A DNA stretch of 64,000 bases from Clostridium saudiense (GTDB lineage Bacteria > Bacillota > Clostridia > Clostridiales > Clostridiaceae). Location of the stretch: the NCBI RefSeq assembly GCF_000577815.1, contig NZ_CBYM010000006.1, forward strand, positions 1 through 64,000, read 5' to 3'. The notes beneath the pieces were generated by a model. That model was not told the origin of the DNA. It made no database searches and saw only the letters and a list, made by a program, of their open reading frames with translations. Every line of letters starts with the position of its first letter. Positions within the stretch are counted from its first letter, which is position 1. Below are positions 51,722 to 61,789 of this stretch, in pieces. The translations under genes were made by a program, and so were the position numbers.

Positions 51722-52858
51722 ATGATATATTTAGATAATGCTGCAACAACCTTTCCAAAACCAGCAGAAGTATATAATTCTGTAGATGACTGCTTGCGAA
51801 ATTATTGTGCTAACCCTGGCAGAGGATCTCATAATTTATCAATTCAATGCGAGGTCAAAATATTTGATTGTAGAGAAAGGCTTTCTAAGTTATTAAATAT
51901 AGAAAATCCTCTAAACATAGTGTTTACCTCAAATACTACTGAGGCTTTAAATTTAGCTATTAAAGGTATATTAAAACCTGGAGATCATGCTATAACAACA
52001 ATGATTGAGCATAATTCAGTATTACGTCCATTATATACATTAAGAAAAAATAATGTTGAAACAACAATAATTCCTGTTAATTCACTAGGATATTTAGATA
52101 TAAACGATATAAAAAAATCTGTAAAAAAAAATACTAAAGCCATAATAATAAATCATGGTTCTAATGTTTTGGGTACAGTTCAAAATATTGAGGCCATTGG
52201 AAATTTAGCTAAATCATTAGGAATTTTCTTAATAGTCGATGCTGCTCAAACAATTGGTTATATCGATATAGATGTAAAGAAAATGAACATAGATTTATTA
52301 GCTTTTCCTGGTCATAAATCTTTATTTGGATTACAAGGAACAGGTGGTTTATACATTTCCGATAATATAGATATTCCTTCATTAAAGGAAGGTGGTACCG
52401 GAAGTAATTCTGACTCATTTATTCAACCTAACTTTTTGCCAGATAAGTTTGAAAGTGGTACTTTAAACACCCCTGGAATAATAGGATTAAATGAAGGTGT
52501 AAAATTTATTTTATCTAAAGGACTTAGTAATATTAGGCATCACGAAACTGAACTTATGGTGTATTTAACCAATGAATTACAAAGCTTATCCTTCGTAAAG
52601 CTCTATGGAGAAACAAACCCTTTACTAAAAACTCCAGTATTATCATTTAATATTGATAACCGCGATAGTTCTGAAGTTGGGCAATATTTAAACTCATTAA
52701 ACATTTACGTACGCACTAGCTATCATTGTGCTCCTCTTATTCATAAAATAATTGGCACAGAAGGCATAGGCACTGTTAGGGTTAGTCCTGGATATTTTAA
52801 TAATTTTAATGATATAGAAAGTTTTATAGTTGCAATTAGAAATTTATATAATAAGTAA
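51722..52858 (+). CDS. Cysteine desulfurase/selenocysteine lyase-like enzyme (aminotransferase class V)
   Basis: 378 residues. IYLDNAATTFPKPAEVYNSV, GSHNLSIQ, TSNTTEALNLAIKG, IEHNSVLRPL, VDAAQTIGYIDID, the PLP Lys in FPGHKSLFGLQGTGGL and the probable active-site Cys in RTSYHCAPLIH. It releases sulfur (or selenium) from (seleno)cysteine. The DUF3343 partner suggests transfer to that carrier rather than to an IscU/SufU scaffold, which is absent here. AGGAGG precedes the ATG. Confidence 0.92.
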   Translation: MIYLDNAATTFPKPAEVYNSVDDCLRNYCANPGRGSHNLSIQCEVKIFDCRERLSKLLNIENPLNIVFTSNTTEALNLAIKGILKPGDHAITTMIEHNSVLRPLYTLRKNNVETTIIPVNSLGYLDINDIKKSVKKNTKAIIINHGSNVLGTVQNIEAIGNLAKSLGIFLIVDAAQTIGYIDIDVKKMNIDLLAFPGHKSLFGLQGTGGLYISDNIDIPSLKEGGTGSNSDSFIQPNFLPDKFESGTLNTPGIIGLNEGVKFILSKGLSNIRHHETELMVYLTNELQSLSFVKLYGETNPLLKTPVLSFNIDNRDSSEVGQYLNSLNIYVRTSYHCAPLIHKIIGTEGIGTVRVSPGYFNNFNDIESFIVAIRNLYNK

Positions 52859-52946
52859 TAAATAATTATAATCTTATTCTATCTAGTAATACTATAGATA
52901 ATTGAGAATGTAGATAATTTTGTGTAATATAACCTCTTATAAATCA

Positions 52947-52986
52947 AATATTACTGGAAATTTTGATTCCCAGTAATATTTTTTAT
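52947..52986 (+). terminator. Terminator of the DUF3343-desulfurase operon
   Basis: AATATTACTGG pairs with CCAGTAATATT (11 bp, 12-nt loop), then TTTTTATT on the plus strand. Confidence 0.88.
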
Positions 52987-53024
52987 TATCTCTAAATACT
53001 AATTTTATATTTTGGCATACTATA

Positions 53025-53057
53025 AAATAAAGGGAGATATATTCCCCCTTTATTTTT
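53025..53057 (-). terminator. Terminator of the 53075-55096 gene
   Basis: AAATAAAGGGAG...CCCCCTTTATTT, with TTTATTTTAT on the minus strand, just behind the stop at 53075. Confidence 0.75.
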
Positions 53058-53074
53058 ATATATTAAATTACTAA

Positions 53075-55096
53075 CTACATAAATCCATTTCTAAGAATTC
53101 TATTTAATTCTCTTACTTTATTATTTAACACTTTTATTTCATTTACATATATAGCTTTTTCTTCTTTTGCATTTTCAATAATATCATTTAACTTGCTTAA
53201 TTGGAGCTTTAATTCATCAATCTCATCCACATATTCTTTATTTTCTATCTTTATTTTATTAAGAAGCTTATTTAATCTACTAACTTCTTCACTGTTTTTT
53301 TCCTTTAATTGATCATTCATTTCATTTACTCTATTTATTTCTTCTTTATTTTCAGTTAATATATTATTAAGCTCTTCTATTTTATTATTGTAATCTTTAA
53401 TATCATTTTCATATTTATTTATAGCTTTATTTAATTTTCCTATTTCTTCTAAATTGATATCTATAGTTTCTTTATCAATTTCCTTATTACTTTCTAACTC
53501 CTGTATTCTATTATTGTAATACTTTTGATCATTTTCATATTTACTTATAGATGCACTTAAAAACTTAATCTTTTCTAAATTTTCTTCTATTATCTTTTTA
53601 TCAATTTCCTTATTATTTTCTAATGTTTGTATTATATTATTACAATATTCATTTTCATGCTTATACTTACTTATACTTTGTTTCAAGCTTTCTATTTCAT
53701 TTACTTTACTTTCAATTTCTATATTAACCTCTTCTTTTTCTCTTTCTAGTTCTCTAATTTCATTTTCATATGTATATAACATGTCTTGTCTTTCAATCAA
53801 TAATGATTCAAATTCACTTATTTTTATATTCTTCTCTTCTAATTGATCATTTAAATCATCTATATTATTTAATAGTTCTTCTCTATCATCATCAAATTGT
53901 GTAAATTTACTCATAAATTTATTAATAATTTCCTCATAACCTGTTATTTTGTCTATAAGCTTATCCACATATTCCTTATCTATTGTCTTTTCTTTCATTT
54001 CATTTTTCAACTCTTCTTCTGTCATTATTACATCACTTTCTATAGATTCACTTTCTACAGAATCACTCTGCTCTTGAGGTAATTCAATTACCTTTTCTAC
54101 CTTAATTTTTTCTGCATTATTTTCAATTAAATCTATATCAGTATATAATTCACCTTCAATTGTTTTAATAATAATTATTGTATTCTTTAAAATTTTTCTA
54201 TCTGTTTCAAAATAATATTTTTCTATACTATCTACATTCTGTAAATTTACTTCTAAACTTAATTTAGCCTCGCCCTTACTATTAACTTCTCTTATCTTAG
54301 CATTTTTTTCATCTATAGTTATTATATTAAGCCTATCATCACCAATTATAGATATGTCAGTATACTTTGCATTTTCTGTCATCTCATCTATAATTCTTTT
54401 TCTTATATCATTCTCCCCAACACCAAATACTAAGTTTATATTATTACTTTTTCTAAAAGTATAAGTATATGCTATATGTTTATTATTTTTTATAAAATTA
54501 ATATCTTCTATTAATTTCGGATATGCATCTAATACTATAAAATCAGACCAATTATTCTTTTTTTCATCAAATAATCTATACCCAATATAATTAGGTGTTC
54601 CTAATTTTACATACGCTACCAATAACTTATTATCTTTAACATTTAAAATATATGGTATTTCTGGATTAACATCTAAAGTATCCATACTGATATCAGCTGA
54701 TAGTAATAATTTATTATTTAGCCTTCTAAAACATAATACATTTACATTATTTACTTCTTTAATATAAAAAATATTTAACATATTATTTAAGGATGCTATT
54801 TGAATTGATTTATATTTTGATACTAACTTAGTTAATAAAATTGGACTTTGAAGCTCATCATCAATTAATTTGCATAAGATTAAATCTCCATTTAAATTAA
54901 TATAAATGATTGCTATACTATTATCTAAATTTAAAATTACATTATTTAAAATTTTGCAGTCATTTATTAAAGATTTTTCATAAATTAATTGATGTTCTTT
55001 ATATTGTGATATAAATATCTCTTTATCATTTCTATAAAAACAATTTATTTTATCTTCTTGTTCAATACAAAACCTTTCCAAATCATATACTTTCAT
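53075..55096 (-). CDS. Propeller-like N-terminus plus long coiled coil (673 aa), probable spore-surface protein
   Basis: About 673 residues. The first ~330 contain repeated short beta-strand units (LDNSIAIIYINLNGDLILCK; NMLNIFYIKEVNNVNVLCFR; DNKLLVAYVKLGTPNYIGYR), as in a beta-propeller. An acidic linker follows (PQEQSDSVESESIESD), then ~280 residues of uninterrupted coiled coil with internal repeats (YENDQKYYNNRIQELESNKE, YENDIKDYNNKIEELNN). No signal peptide or membrane span. ATG 55094-55096 is chosen (GGGGG eight bases upstream). Same design as the next gene, 55157-56308. A spore role is inferred from the divergent gene at 56474. Confidence 0.75.
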   Translation of the reverse strand: MKVYDLERFCIEQEDKINCFYRNDKEIFISQYKEHQLIYEKSLINDCKILNNVILNLDNSIAIIYINLNGDLILCKLIDDELQSPILLTKLVSKYKSIQIASLNNMLNIFYIKEVNNVNVLCFRRLNNKLLLSADISMDTLDVNPEIPYILNVKDNKLLVAYVKLGTPNYIGYRLFDEKKNNWSDFIVLDAYPKLIEDINFIKNNKHIAYTYTFRKSNNINLVFGVGENDIRKRIIDEMTENAKYTDISIIGDDRLNIITIDEKNAKIREVNSKGEAKLSLEVNLQNVDSIEKYYFETDRKILKNTIIIIKTIEGELYTDIDLIENNAEKIKVEKVIELPQEQSDSVESESIESDVIMTEEELKNEMKEKTIDKEYVDKLIDKITGYEEIINKFMSKFTQFDDDREELLNNIDDLNDQLEEKNIKISEFESLLIERQDMLYTYENEIRELEREKEEVNIEIESKVNEIESLKQSISKYKHENEYCNNIIQTLENNKEIDKKIIEENLEKIKFLSASISKYENDQKYYNNRIQELESNKEIDKETIDINLEEIGKLNKAINKYENDIKDYNNKIEELNNILTENKEEINRVNEMNDQLKEKNSEEVSRLNKLLNKIKIENKEYVDEIDELKLQLSKLNDIIENAKEEKAIYVNEIKVLNNKVRELNRILRNGFM

Positions 55097-55156
55097 TTTA
55101 TTCCCCCACAATATTCCTATTATAAGCTATGCTTAATTAAAAATATTTGATACTTG

Positions 55157-56308
55157 TTATCTTTTATTTAACAATTCACCTATTAATCTATCTTTTTCAT
55201 CAATTATTTTATTTAATTCATTAATTCTTCTTAAATATTCATTATATCTCTTATTATATTTTCTAGTTAGTTCACTAATTTTATTTATATACTTAATTTT
55301 ATTTTCAATAGTATTTTCACCACTTATATTTATTAGGTTATTTTCACTTTGAATATTATTATTATTTTCACTATAAATATAATTTGTAATAATATTAGCA
55401 TTAAAATAAGTATTGATTTTTTCTGCCTTATTATTTATTACCTTAATAATTGAAGCACTTATTGGTTTATTTTTATATAAATTAAAATTCCACTCTTTTA
55501 AGTTTTCTGATTTTGCTGTATTAATTCCTTTTTCATCTTTCCAAACAACATATACTTTATTCATAAATGTTGATATTATTGGATCCTTTATATTTTTAGG
55601 TAAATCTAAGCTTATTTCACCTTTTAATACTTCATCAACTTTATCTAAATTTATATTCCTAAATTTTAATTCTAAATTATTGCTTACTTTTTTACTATAG
55701 AACAATATTGGTTGTTGTTCATATGTTATTAATGAAATATTTTTAGCATTTGCCAAGTTAAAACTTGTCGTAATATTTTCATTTAATAAATCATAAATAA
55801 CATATTCATGATTTGGATTTTCTTCACAAAGTAATATATATGCCATATCCTCATAGGAATAAACCATATATGGTTTGCTGCTGCCGCTAGAAGTTCCATC
55901 TGATATTATTCTTAAGTTATTTGATGCTGCTATTTTATTATTATAAATTAATGCCTTAGTTTTAGTTTTATTCCATCCTCTAAAAATTAGATTAATTTGC
56001 TCTTTATTTTTGATGTTCATTTCTAATAAATCAATACTATTACAATACTTACTTGTCTCCATAGAAAAATGTTTTTTTAACTTTATTTCTTCATTATATT
56101 TTAAACATATTTCTATTAGTGAAATTCTATATGTTTTATCATAAAATGCTATCCATATAGAGTTATTAAAATATTCTAAACAATAATCTTCTATCCCACT
56201 ACTCAACTCTAGTACTTTATTTGATACTGAACAATATAAATTGTTTTGATCCATAAAAATTTTATAAATCTCTTCTTCATAATTAATGAATTTTACTTTT
56301 TTAATCAT
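55157..56308 (-). CDS. Propeller-like protein with short coiled coil (383 aa), paralogous in design to its neighbour
   Basis: 383 residues. Residues 1-~300 are beta-strand repeats (YFNNSIWIAFYDKTYRISLI; KEQINLIFRGWNKTKTKALI; EDMAYILLCEENPNHEYVIY; MNKVYVVWKDEKGINTAKSE), followed by a ~60-residue coiled coil (LTRKYNKRYNEYLRRINELN, KIIDEKDRLIGELLNKR). It is a shorter version of the protein encoded at 53075-55096, which it precedes by 60 nt. The two are probably co-transcribed. No known family is assigned. AAGGTGATATT precedes the ATG. Confidence 0.75.
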   Translation of the reverse strand: MIKKVKFINYEEEIYKIFMDQNNLYCSVSNKVLELSSGIEDYCLEYFNNSIWIAFYDKTYRISLIEICLKYNEEIKLKKHFSMETSKYCNSIDLLEMNIKNKEQINLIFRGWNKTKTKALIYNNKIAASNNLRIISDGTSSGSSKPYMVYSYEDMAYILLCEENPNHEYVIYDLLNENITTSFNLANAKNISLITYEQQPILFYSKKVSNNLELKFRNINLDKVDEVLKGEISLDLPKNIKDPIISTFMNKVYVVWKDEKGINTAKSENLKEWNFNLYKNKPISASIIKVINNKAEKINTYFNANIITNYIYSENNNNIQSENNLINISGENTIENKIKYINKISELTRKYNKRYNEYLRRINELNKIIDEKDRLIGELLNKR

Positions 56309-56403
56309 AATATCACCTTAAATTATTCTATAGTAAAAATATGTATTTATTTTTATGAATATGTATTAAATTTATTGATAATGAGAGTATAAAAGTATTT
56401 TTC

Positions 56404-56430
56404 ACAATTTATTATCCCCCTCATATTATA
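56404..56430 (+). promoter_or_regulatory. Candidate sigma-K promoter of the 56474 gene
   Basis: AC (56404-56405), exactly 16 nt, then CATATTATA (56422-56430): a full match to the sigma-K pattern AC-N16-CATA-N3-TA. It lies 44 nt before the gene start, so expression in the mother cell late in sporulation is expected. Confidence 0.65.
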
Positions 56431-56473
56431 GTATTAGATTAATCTTAATCTAGAATTTAAGGAGGATATATAT

Positions 56474-57400
56474 ATGTCACAAGACAATTTTAATGTTGTT
56501 CAATCTGATACACTCTATGATGAGTGTTTAATAGCTAAAAAAATATATGGAAGATGTAAACAACAAGACTGCTTAAAACCAATATGTGGTCCAATGATGC
56601 CACCTCCAATGCCATGCAGTATGGATTGCTCTGATTCATCAGATGATCCAGGACCAGTAATGCCGGATCCTTGTCAAATCATTCCTATACCTTCTAGTAT
56701 GTTAAATGCAGAAAGTTTATCAAGTGCTAGCGGAAGTCCAATTATTGGTACAATTACTCAAGGAAATACTATTATTTTTGATAGTACAGTAAAAAGTCTT
56801 TCTTTAACTAATTTTGCAACTAGTATTGCTGCCAAAGTAAATCCTCAAGGTCAATTTAATATTCCTGGATTTTATGATGTTGTAGTAACTTATACTTTCA
56901 CTTACTATTTACAATTATTAGATAGTTCTGGTAATGTTTTAGCAGTAACAGTAACTGGTGGACCTTCTGATCTACCTGATAATACTATTCCAGCTTATAC
57001 AGTTTATACTAAGAAGATTTCATTAGAAGGTGGTTGTGTAGATGATAATACTACAGTTGTAACCTTCGATTCTATAACTGGTGAAGCTTCACAATCAAAT
57101 ACTAATAATTTACCTGAAGTTTATGTACAAGCAATTGCAAACTCATTAGCAAATACTATTTGTAAATATCCTGTTTCAACTACTCCTGGTACAGCACCTA
57201 CTGTATACGGCCGTGCTGATATCATAATAGGTTTATTTACAATCATTGAATTATATAGGATTACAAATATGACTGTTGTCACAAGTGACATTGGTGAAAT
57301 ACCTCAATGTCAACCATCAATTGTTAATGATCCTTGTGCAACATTTAATCAACTTTCATTCCCATATGATGATTTTAATCCACCATATAGTAATTGCTAA
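56474..57400 (+). CDS. Cys-rich probable spore coat/exosporium protein (308 aa)
   Basis: 308 residues, 12 Cys. The N-terminus MSQDNFNVVQSDTLYDECLI, AKKIYGRCKQQDCLKPICGP is followed by a Met/Pro/Cys-rich segment (MMPPPMPCSMDCSDSSDDPG) and two beta-rich, Ser/Thr-rich stretches (IFDSTVKSLSLTNFATSIAA; YDVVVTYTFTYYLQLLD). The C-terminus is again Cys/Pro-rich (DPCATFNQLSFPYDDF). KIYGRCKQQDCL recalls clostridial spore proteins with an alternating Cys-rich and beta structure. A CsxA-like exosporium role is possible by size and Cys content, unproven. The sigma-K-type promoter supports spore expression. AAGGAGG precedes the ATG. Confidence 0.75.
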   Translation: MSQDNFNVVQSDTLYDECLIAKKIYGRCKQQDCLKPICGPMMPPPMPCSMDCSDSSDDPGPVMPDPCQIIPIPSSMLNAESLSSASGSPIIGTITQGNTIIFDSTVKSLSLTNFATSIAAKVNPQGQFNIPGFYDVVVTYTFTYYLQLLDSSGNVLAVTVTGGPSDLPDNTIPAYTVYTKKISLEGGCVDDNTTVVTFDSITGEASQSNTNNLPEVYVQAIANSLANTICKYPVSTTPGTAPTVYGRADIIIGLFTIIELYRITNMTVVTSDIGEIPQCQPSIVNDPCATFNQLSFPYDDFNPPYSNC

Positions 57401-57440
57401 TTTTCTTAGCAAACTTAAGGTATCTATAAGGCAGGATAAA

Positions 57441-57488
57441 AAAAATCTCTACATGAAGGAATTAATTTCTTTCATGTAGAGATTTTTA
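57441..57488 (+). terminator. Terminator of the 56474 gene
   Basis: AAAAATCTCTACATGAA pairs with TTCATGTAGAGATTTTT (17 bp) over a 14-nt loop; strong in both directions. Confidence 0.92.
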
Positions 57489-57528
57489 TTTTTGTTAACA
57501 TTTACATACAATGTATACTATATACAAA

Positions 57529-57573
57529 AAGAACAATAAGATAATTACTTTTACCATATATCTTATCGTTCTT
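57529..57573 (-). terminator. Terminator of helD
   Basis: AAGAACAATAAGAT pairs with ATCTTATCGTTCTT (one mismatch); T run on the minus strand; 11 nt behind the helD stop. Confidence 0.85.
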
Positions 57574-57583
57574 ATTATTTAAA

Positions 57584-59869
57584 TTAATTCATAAATATAT
57601 TCTTTGATAACTCATCTTCCGCAATTATATACTCATTATGAAGAGCTCTAGTCAAAGCTACATATAATAATCTTTGATTCAATGTATTATTTGGATAATT
57701 CTTTTCTGTTGGATTATAGATAATAGTACCATCAAATTCTAATCCCTTTGTTAAATAAGTCGGAATAATTACTATATCTGTATGTGCTGCTTCTTTCTCA
57801 TTTCCTTTTATCAAAGTATATTCTAAGTCAGTATACTTCTTCAATTCCTTATCTAAAAGCTTAGCTTCACTATAAGTTTTAGTTATAATTGCAATGCTAT
57901 GTTTCCCTTGAGAATTTAATCTCTTTACTATTTCATCAATTAACTTTACAGATTCTCTTCTTGATACTGATTTTATAATTTGAGGCTTATCCCCATGTCT
58001 TAATACTGGTTTTGCACTCTTTATATTTAATTCTTGTGCTTTTAAAGCTGAATTAGCAAATTCTATTATTTCGACAGTTGAACGATAACTTTGACTTAAA
58101 GAAATAAAGGTTGCTTTACCATCAAATACTCCTTCAATTATATCTTCCCATCGTCTAATTCCTTTATAATGATATATTCCTTGAGCTAAATCTCCTACTA
58201 AAGTTAATGAGTTTCCTTTAGTCATATTATTGATTAAATATATTTGAAGAGGACTATAATCTTGTGCTTCATCCACAACAATATGCTTAAACTTATTTTT
58301 CTCATCTATACCTTCTAGCATCATATGAATATAAAATAATGCTGGTAAGTCATCTTCATCTATTATTCCATTTTCATGATTTCTAATAACATCATTTTTA
58401 ATATATTCTGCTAATTCTGCAGGAATTCTATTAGCAGTGGCTATTTCAAACACTTGGTCATCTTCAAATAACTTATAATAAATATCACTACAAGTTATAC
58501 CTCTCCAATGCTTAAAATAATCATTCATTACTTTTTTAGAATCATGGTTAACATGTTCTTTTAAGCTATCTCTTTCGTTATATATTTCTATTAATCTATG
58601 TCTTCTTTCTTCACCATCATTCATTCTCTTTTTTATTTCTCTAATTTTCAAATCCCATTCTCTATCAATTTGAATAAGAAGACTCGATATCCTTTCTTTC
58701 AATTTTAAACTTAGATATCTTTTTATTTCATCTTTTCTTTTGTTTATAGGATAATTTGAAAGGTCCTTTAAATAAAGTCTCATTATTTCTCTCTTTGAAA
58801 ATAAGACATAACCTGAAATTAATATATCATCTATTTCTAGTGAACTTCCTTCTAATAGTGCTATGTATCTATCTATTATTGTTTTAAAAGTTAAATTCCC
58901 CTTTACTCTAGAGGAATCAATTATAAATTGCTTTTCTACATTATCTTCAATTTCAATAAGTTCTTTTAATTTATCATCCTTAGTTTTAATCTTTCCTCTT
59001 AACTTTAACTGTTTCATAACTAGCTCTTGAAATGTTGTTTGCTTCACATCACTCGTTCCCAATGTAGGAAGAATATCTGAAATATAATCTAAAAATAATT
59101 TATTTGGTGCTAAAACTAAAATATCTTTACCATCCATAGACTCTCTATATCTATATAGTAAATACGCCAATCTATGTAATGCAACTGTGGTTTTACCCGA
59201 TCCCGCTGACCCCTGAACTATTATAGGTAAATTTTTAGGCCATCTGATTATATCATTTTGCTCTTTTTGAATTGTTGCAACTACTTCTTTTAGCTTCTTA
59301 CCACGACTTTCTTCTAAATTAATCTTTAAGAATTCATCAACAAGTCCAGAACCTTCTTCACTATTTATAATAATCTCGTTTGTAGCCTCATCAAAAATTC
59401 TATCTATATTTTCATATTTATATAAAAATTTTCTTTTTAAATTCAAATCGCCTTCAATAACTCCCATTGGAGCCCTATAATATGCTTCTCCACCTGTACC
59501 ACTATAATAAAGATCTGCTATAGGCGCTCGCCAATCTACAACTATTTCTTCACCATCATAAGTTGATGTTATTCCCTTTTTACCTATATATATCTTTTCT
59601 TGGTTTCCAAACTTTTCATCAAAATCAACTCTACCAAAGTAAGGATTTTTTATTGCCTCTTCATAATTTTCTATTTCCTTCTTTAAAAGATTATATATCT
59701 TTTCTGTATTTTCTTTTTCTTGACTATAACTTCCTTTAGCCTCTTTTGTTACTACTCTTAATTTTTGTTCTATTTCTTCTTGATACTTTTTCTTTTGTTC
59801 TACTTCTTTTAATATATCTTTACGCTTTTGTTCAAGAATTTCTTTCTCTAAAGCTAAATTTTCATTCAT
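57584..59869 (-). CDS. helD: HelD-type DNA helicase/RNA polymerase-recycling ATPase
   Basis: 761 residues. An N-terminal coiled coil (residues 1-~70, KRKDILKEVEQKKKYQEEIE) precedes the segment YIGKKGITSTYDGEEIVVDW, RAPIADLYYSGTGGEAYYRA that is specific to HelD. UvrD-like motor: Walker A QGSAGSGKTTVALHRLAYL, Walker B HIVVDEAQDYSPLQIYL, SLSQSYRSTVEIIEFAN, and the final motif LLYVALTRALHNEYII. HelD removes stalled or idle RNA polymerase from DNA in Gram-positives. Ribosome site is weak. Monocistronic. Confidence 0.94.
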   Translation of the reverse strand: MNENLALEKEILEQKRKDILKEVEQKKKYQEEIEQKLRVVTKEAKGSYSQEKENTEKIYNLLKKEIENYEEAIKNPYFGRVDFDEKFGNQEKIYIGKKGITSTYDGEEIVVDWRAPIADLYYSGTGGEAYYRAPMGVIEGDLNLKRKFLYKYENIDRIFDEATNEIIINSEEGSGLVDEFLKINLEESRGKKLKEVVATIQKEQNDIIRWPKNLPIIVQGSAGSGKTTVALHRLAYLLYRYRESMDGKDILVLAPNKLFLDYISDILPTLGTSDVKQTTFQELVMKQLKLRGKIKTKDDKLKELIEIEDNVEKQFIIDSSRVKGNLTFKTIIDRYIALLEGSSLEIDDILISGYVLFSKREIMRLYLKDLSNYPINKRKDEIKRYLSLKLKERISSLLIQIDREWDLKIREIKKRMNDGEERRHRLIEIYNERDSLKEHVNHDSKKVMNDYFKHWRGITCSDIYYKLFEDDQVFEIATANRIPAELAEYIKNDVIRNHENGIIDEDDLPALFYIHMMLEGIDEKNKFKHIVVDEAQDYSPLQIYLINNMTKGNSLTLVGDLAQGIYHYKGIRRWEDIIEGVFDGKATFISLSQSYRSTVEIIEFANSALKAQELNIKSAKPVLRHGDKPQIIKSVSRRESVKLIDEIVKRLNSQGKHSIAIITKTYSEAKLLDKELKKYTDLEYTLIKGNEKEAAHTDIVIIPTYLTKGLEFDGTIIYNPTEKNYPNNTLNQRLLYVALTRALHNEYIIAEDELSKNIFMN

Positions 59870-60065
59870 TTGTTCTCATCACGACCAATCTATTTTTTTC
59901 TAATATTTTATGCAACATTTAATAATAATCCACTATCTTTAATTTGTATAGTGATAATTATTTATAGTATTGCCTATTTTAAACACTTTTATTTTGTCTT
60001 TTCCAAATTTTATTATATTAAAAATATTAATTACTGTCCAAATCCCTTATTATAACATAAAAAAT

Positions 60066-60121
60066 AGAGATATATAATGAAATATATTAATTTATAACTA
60101 ATAAATTCATGTGATATCTCT
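60066..60121 (-). terminator. Probable terminator of the PFL-ACT operon
   Basis: AGAGATAT pairs with ATATCTCT around a 40-nt AT-rich loop, with TATTTTTT on the minus strand. It lies about 16 nt behind the PFL gene stop. The rest of 59870-60136 is spacer. Confidence 0.6.
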
Positions 60122-60136
60122 AAATAATAAAATGAT

Positions 60137-61492
60137 TTAATTCTTAAATGAATGTATCGGTGCTGGTATTCTACCACCTCTTTGAATAAAATCGAATGAA
60201 GAATATTTATTTACTTGCATTACAGGCGCTCTACCTAATAATCCCCCAAACTCAACCATATCACCAACTTTGCATCCTGGAGCTGGAATTATTCTAACAG
60301 CCGTAGTTTTGTTATTTATAACTCCTATTGCACTTTCATCTGCAATCATAGCCGATAATGTCTCTGCAGATGTATCTCCTGGAACTGCAATCATATCTAA
60401 TCCAACTGAACATATTGCTGTCATTGCCTCAAGTTTTTCTAAATTTAATGATCCATTTAAAACAGCATCTATCATGCCGGCATCTTCAGATACTGGAATA
60501 AATGCTCCACTTAACCCGCCAACATGACTACATGCCATTACTCCACCTTTTTTAACTTGGTCATTTAATAATGCAAGCGCAGCTGTGGTTCCATGTGTTC
60601 CTACTACTTCTAACCCCATTGCTTCTAATATATGTGCAACAGAATCTCCAATTGCAGGTGTTGGTGCTAATGATAAATCTACTATCCCAAATGGTGTGTC
60701 TAATCTTTTTGAAGCTTCATGTGCAACTAATTGTCCAATTCTTGTTATTTTAAATGCTGTCTTTTTAATAGTTTCAGCAACTACATCAAAGCTCTCTCCT
60801 TTTACCTTTTCAATAGCTCTTTGAACTACTCCAGGTCCACTTACTCCTACATTAATAACCCTGTCAGCTTCTCCTACCCCATGAAAAGCTCCTGCCATAA
60901 AAGGATTATCTTCTACTGCATTTGCAAATACTACAAGCTTTGCACATCCAAACCCCTTTTTATCTGCAGTTAAATCAGCAGTTCTCTTAATAACTTGTCC
61001 CATTTCTTTTACTGCATCCATATTAATACCACATCTAGTTGAACCCACATTTACAGATGCACATACTTTGCTTGTTTTTGCTAAGGCTTCTGGAATTGAA
61101 TTAATTAAAATTCTATCACCTTTAGTATATCCTTTATGTACTAGTGCTGAAAATCCTCCTATAAAATCAATTCCTAATTCATGAGCTGCCTTATCTAATG
61201 TTTCTGCAAATTTTACATAATCTGTTTCATCAGTTGCACCTGCTATTATAGAAATTGGTGTAACAGAAACTCTTTTATTAACTATTGGTACTCCAAATTC
61301 ATTTGCTATTTCGTTTCCTACCTTTACCAAATCTTTAGCACATGTAGTAATTTTATTATATATTTTTTCCCTAGCTTTATCTCCATCACTATCTATACAA
61401 TCTAAAAGAGAAATTCCCATTGTTATTGTTCTTATATCTAATTTCTCTTCCTCAATCATTTTAATCGTCTCTAAAATATTATTTGCATTCAT
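60137..61492 (-). CDS. PFL-family (DUF711, UPF0210) protein
   Basis: 451 residues. [96 protein letters not shown] and [17 protein letters not shown] fit UPF0210. The fold resembles pyruvate formate-lyase, but there is no glycyl-radical loop, so the function is unknown. It is nearly always encoded with the ACT-domain protein next door. 27 nt separate the two. Confidence 0.92.
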   Translation of the reverse strand: MNANNILETIKMIEEEKLDIRTITMGISLLDCIDSDGDKAREKIYNKITTCAKDLVKVGNEIANEFGVPIVNKRVSVTPISIIAGATDETDYVKFAETLDKAAHELGIDFIGGFSALVHKGYTKGDRILINSIPEALAKTSKVCASVNVGSTRCGINMDAVKEMGQVIKRTADLTADKKGFGCAKLVVFANAVEDNPFMAGAFHGVGEADRVINVGVSGPGVVQRAIEKVKGESFDVVAETIKKTAFKITRIGQLVAHEASKRLDTPFGIVDLSLAPTPAIGDSVAHILEAMGLEVVGTHGTTAALALLNDQVKKGGVMACSHVGGLSGAFIPVSEDAGMIDAVLNGSLNLEKLEAMTAICSVGLDMIAVPGDTSAETLSAMIADESAIGVINNKTTAVRIIPAPGCKVGDMVEFGGLLGRAPVMQVNKYSSFDFIQRGGRIPAPIHSFKN

Positions 61493-61519
61493 AATTTTCC
61501 TCCATTAAAGCTTATAATT

Positions 61520-61789
61520 TTATACTGTATACATTGAGTTAAATATTTCTTCTCTTTGTATTTTTACTTCAACACCAAGTTCTTTTCCTTTTAACTCTAA
61601 AGCCTTCTTAATTTCTTCAAAATTATTACTGCTTAATTTTAAATCCAACATCATTATCATAGTAAAAAACTCACCCATGATTGTTTGATTAACATCTAAA
61701 ATATTTATATTTAGCTTTTGTAATTCTGTGCTAACCCCAGCTATAATCCCTACTTTATCCTTGCCTATTACTGTTAATATCGCTTTCAT
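61520..61789 (-). CDS. ACT-domain protein (UPF0237)
   Basis: 89 residues: KAILTVIGKDKVGIIAGVST, ELQKLNINILDVNQTIMGEF, FTMIMMLDLKLSSNNFEEIK. A single ACT domain as in glycine-cleavage regulators and GcvR, probably a ligand-binding partner of the PFL-family protein. GAGGGAGAG precedes the ATG. Confidence 0.93.
   Translation of the reverse strand: MKAILTVIGKDKVGIIAGVSTELQKLNINILDVNQTIMGEFFTMIMMLDLKLSSNNFEEIKKALELKGKELGVEVKIQREEIFNSMYTV

Noticed and set aside
57276..57479. 67-codon plus-strand frame overlapping the end of the Cys-rich protein gene
   Set aside because: Out-of-frame shadow that runs into the terminator; no ribosome site.
60571..60973. Several plus-strand frames within the PFL-family gene
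   Set aside because: Antisense shadows of a well-conserved gene.
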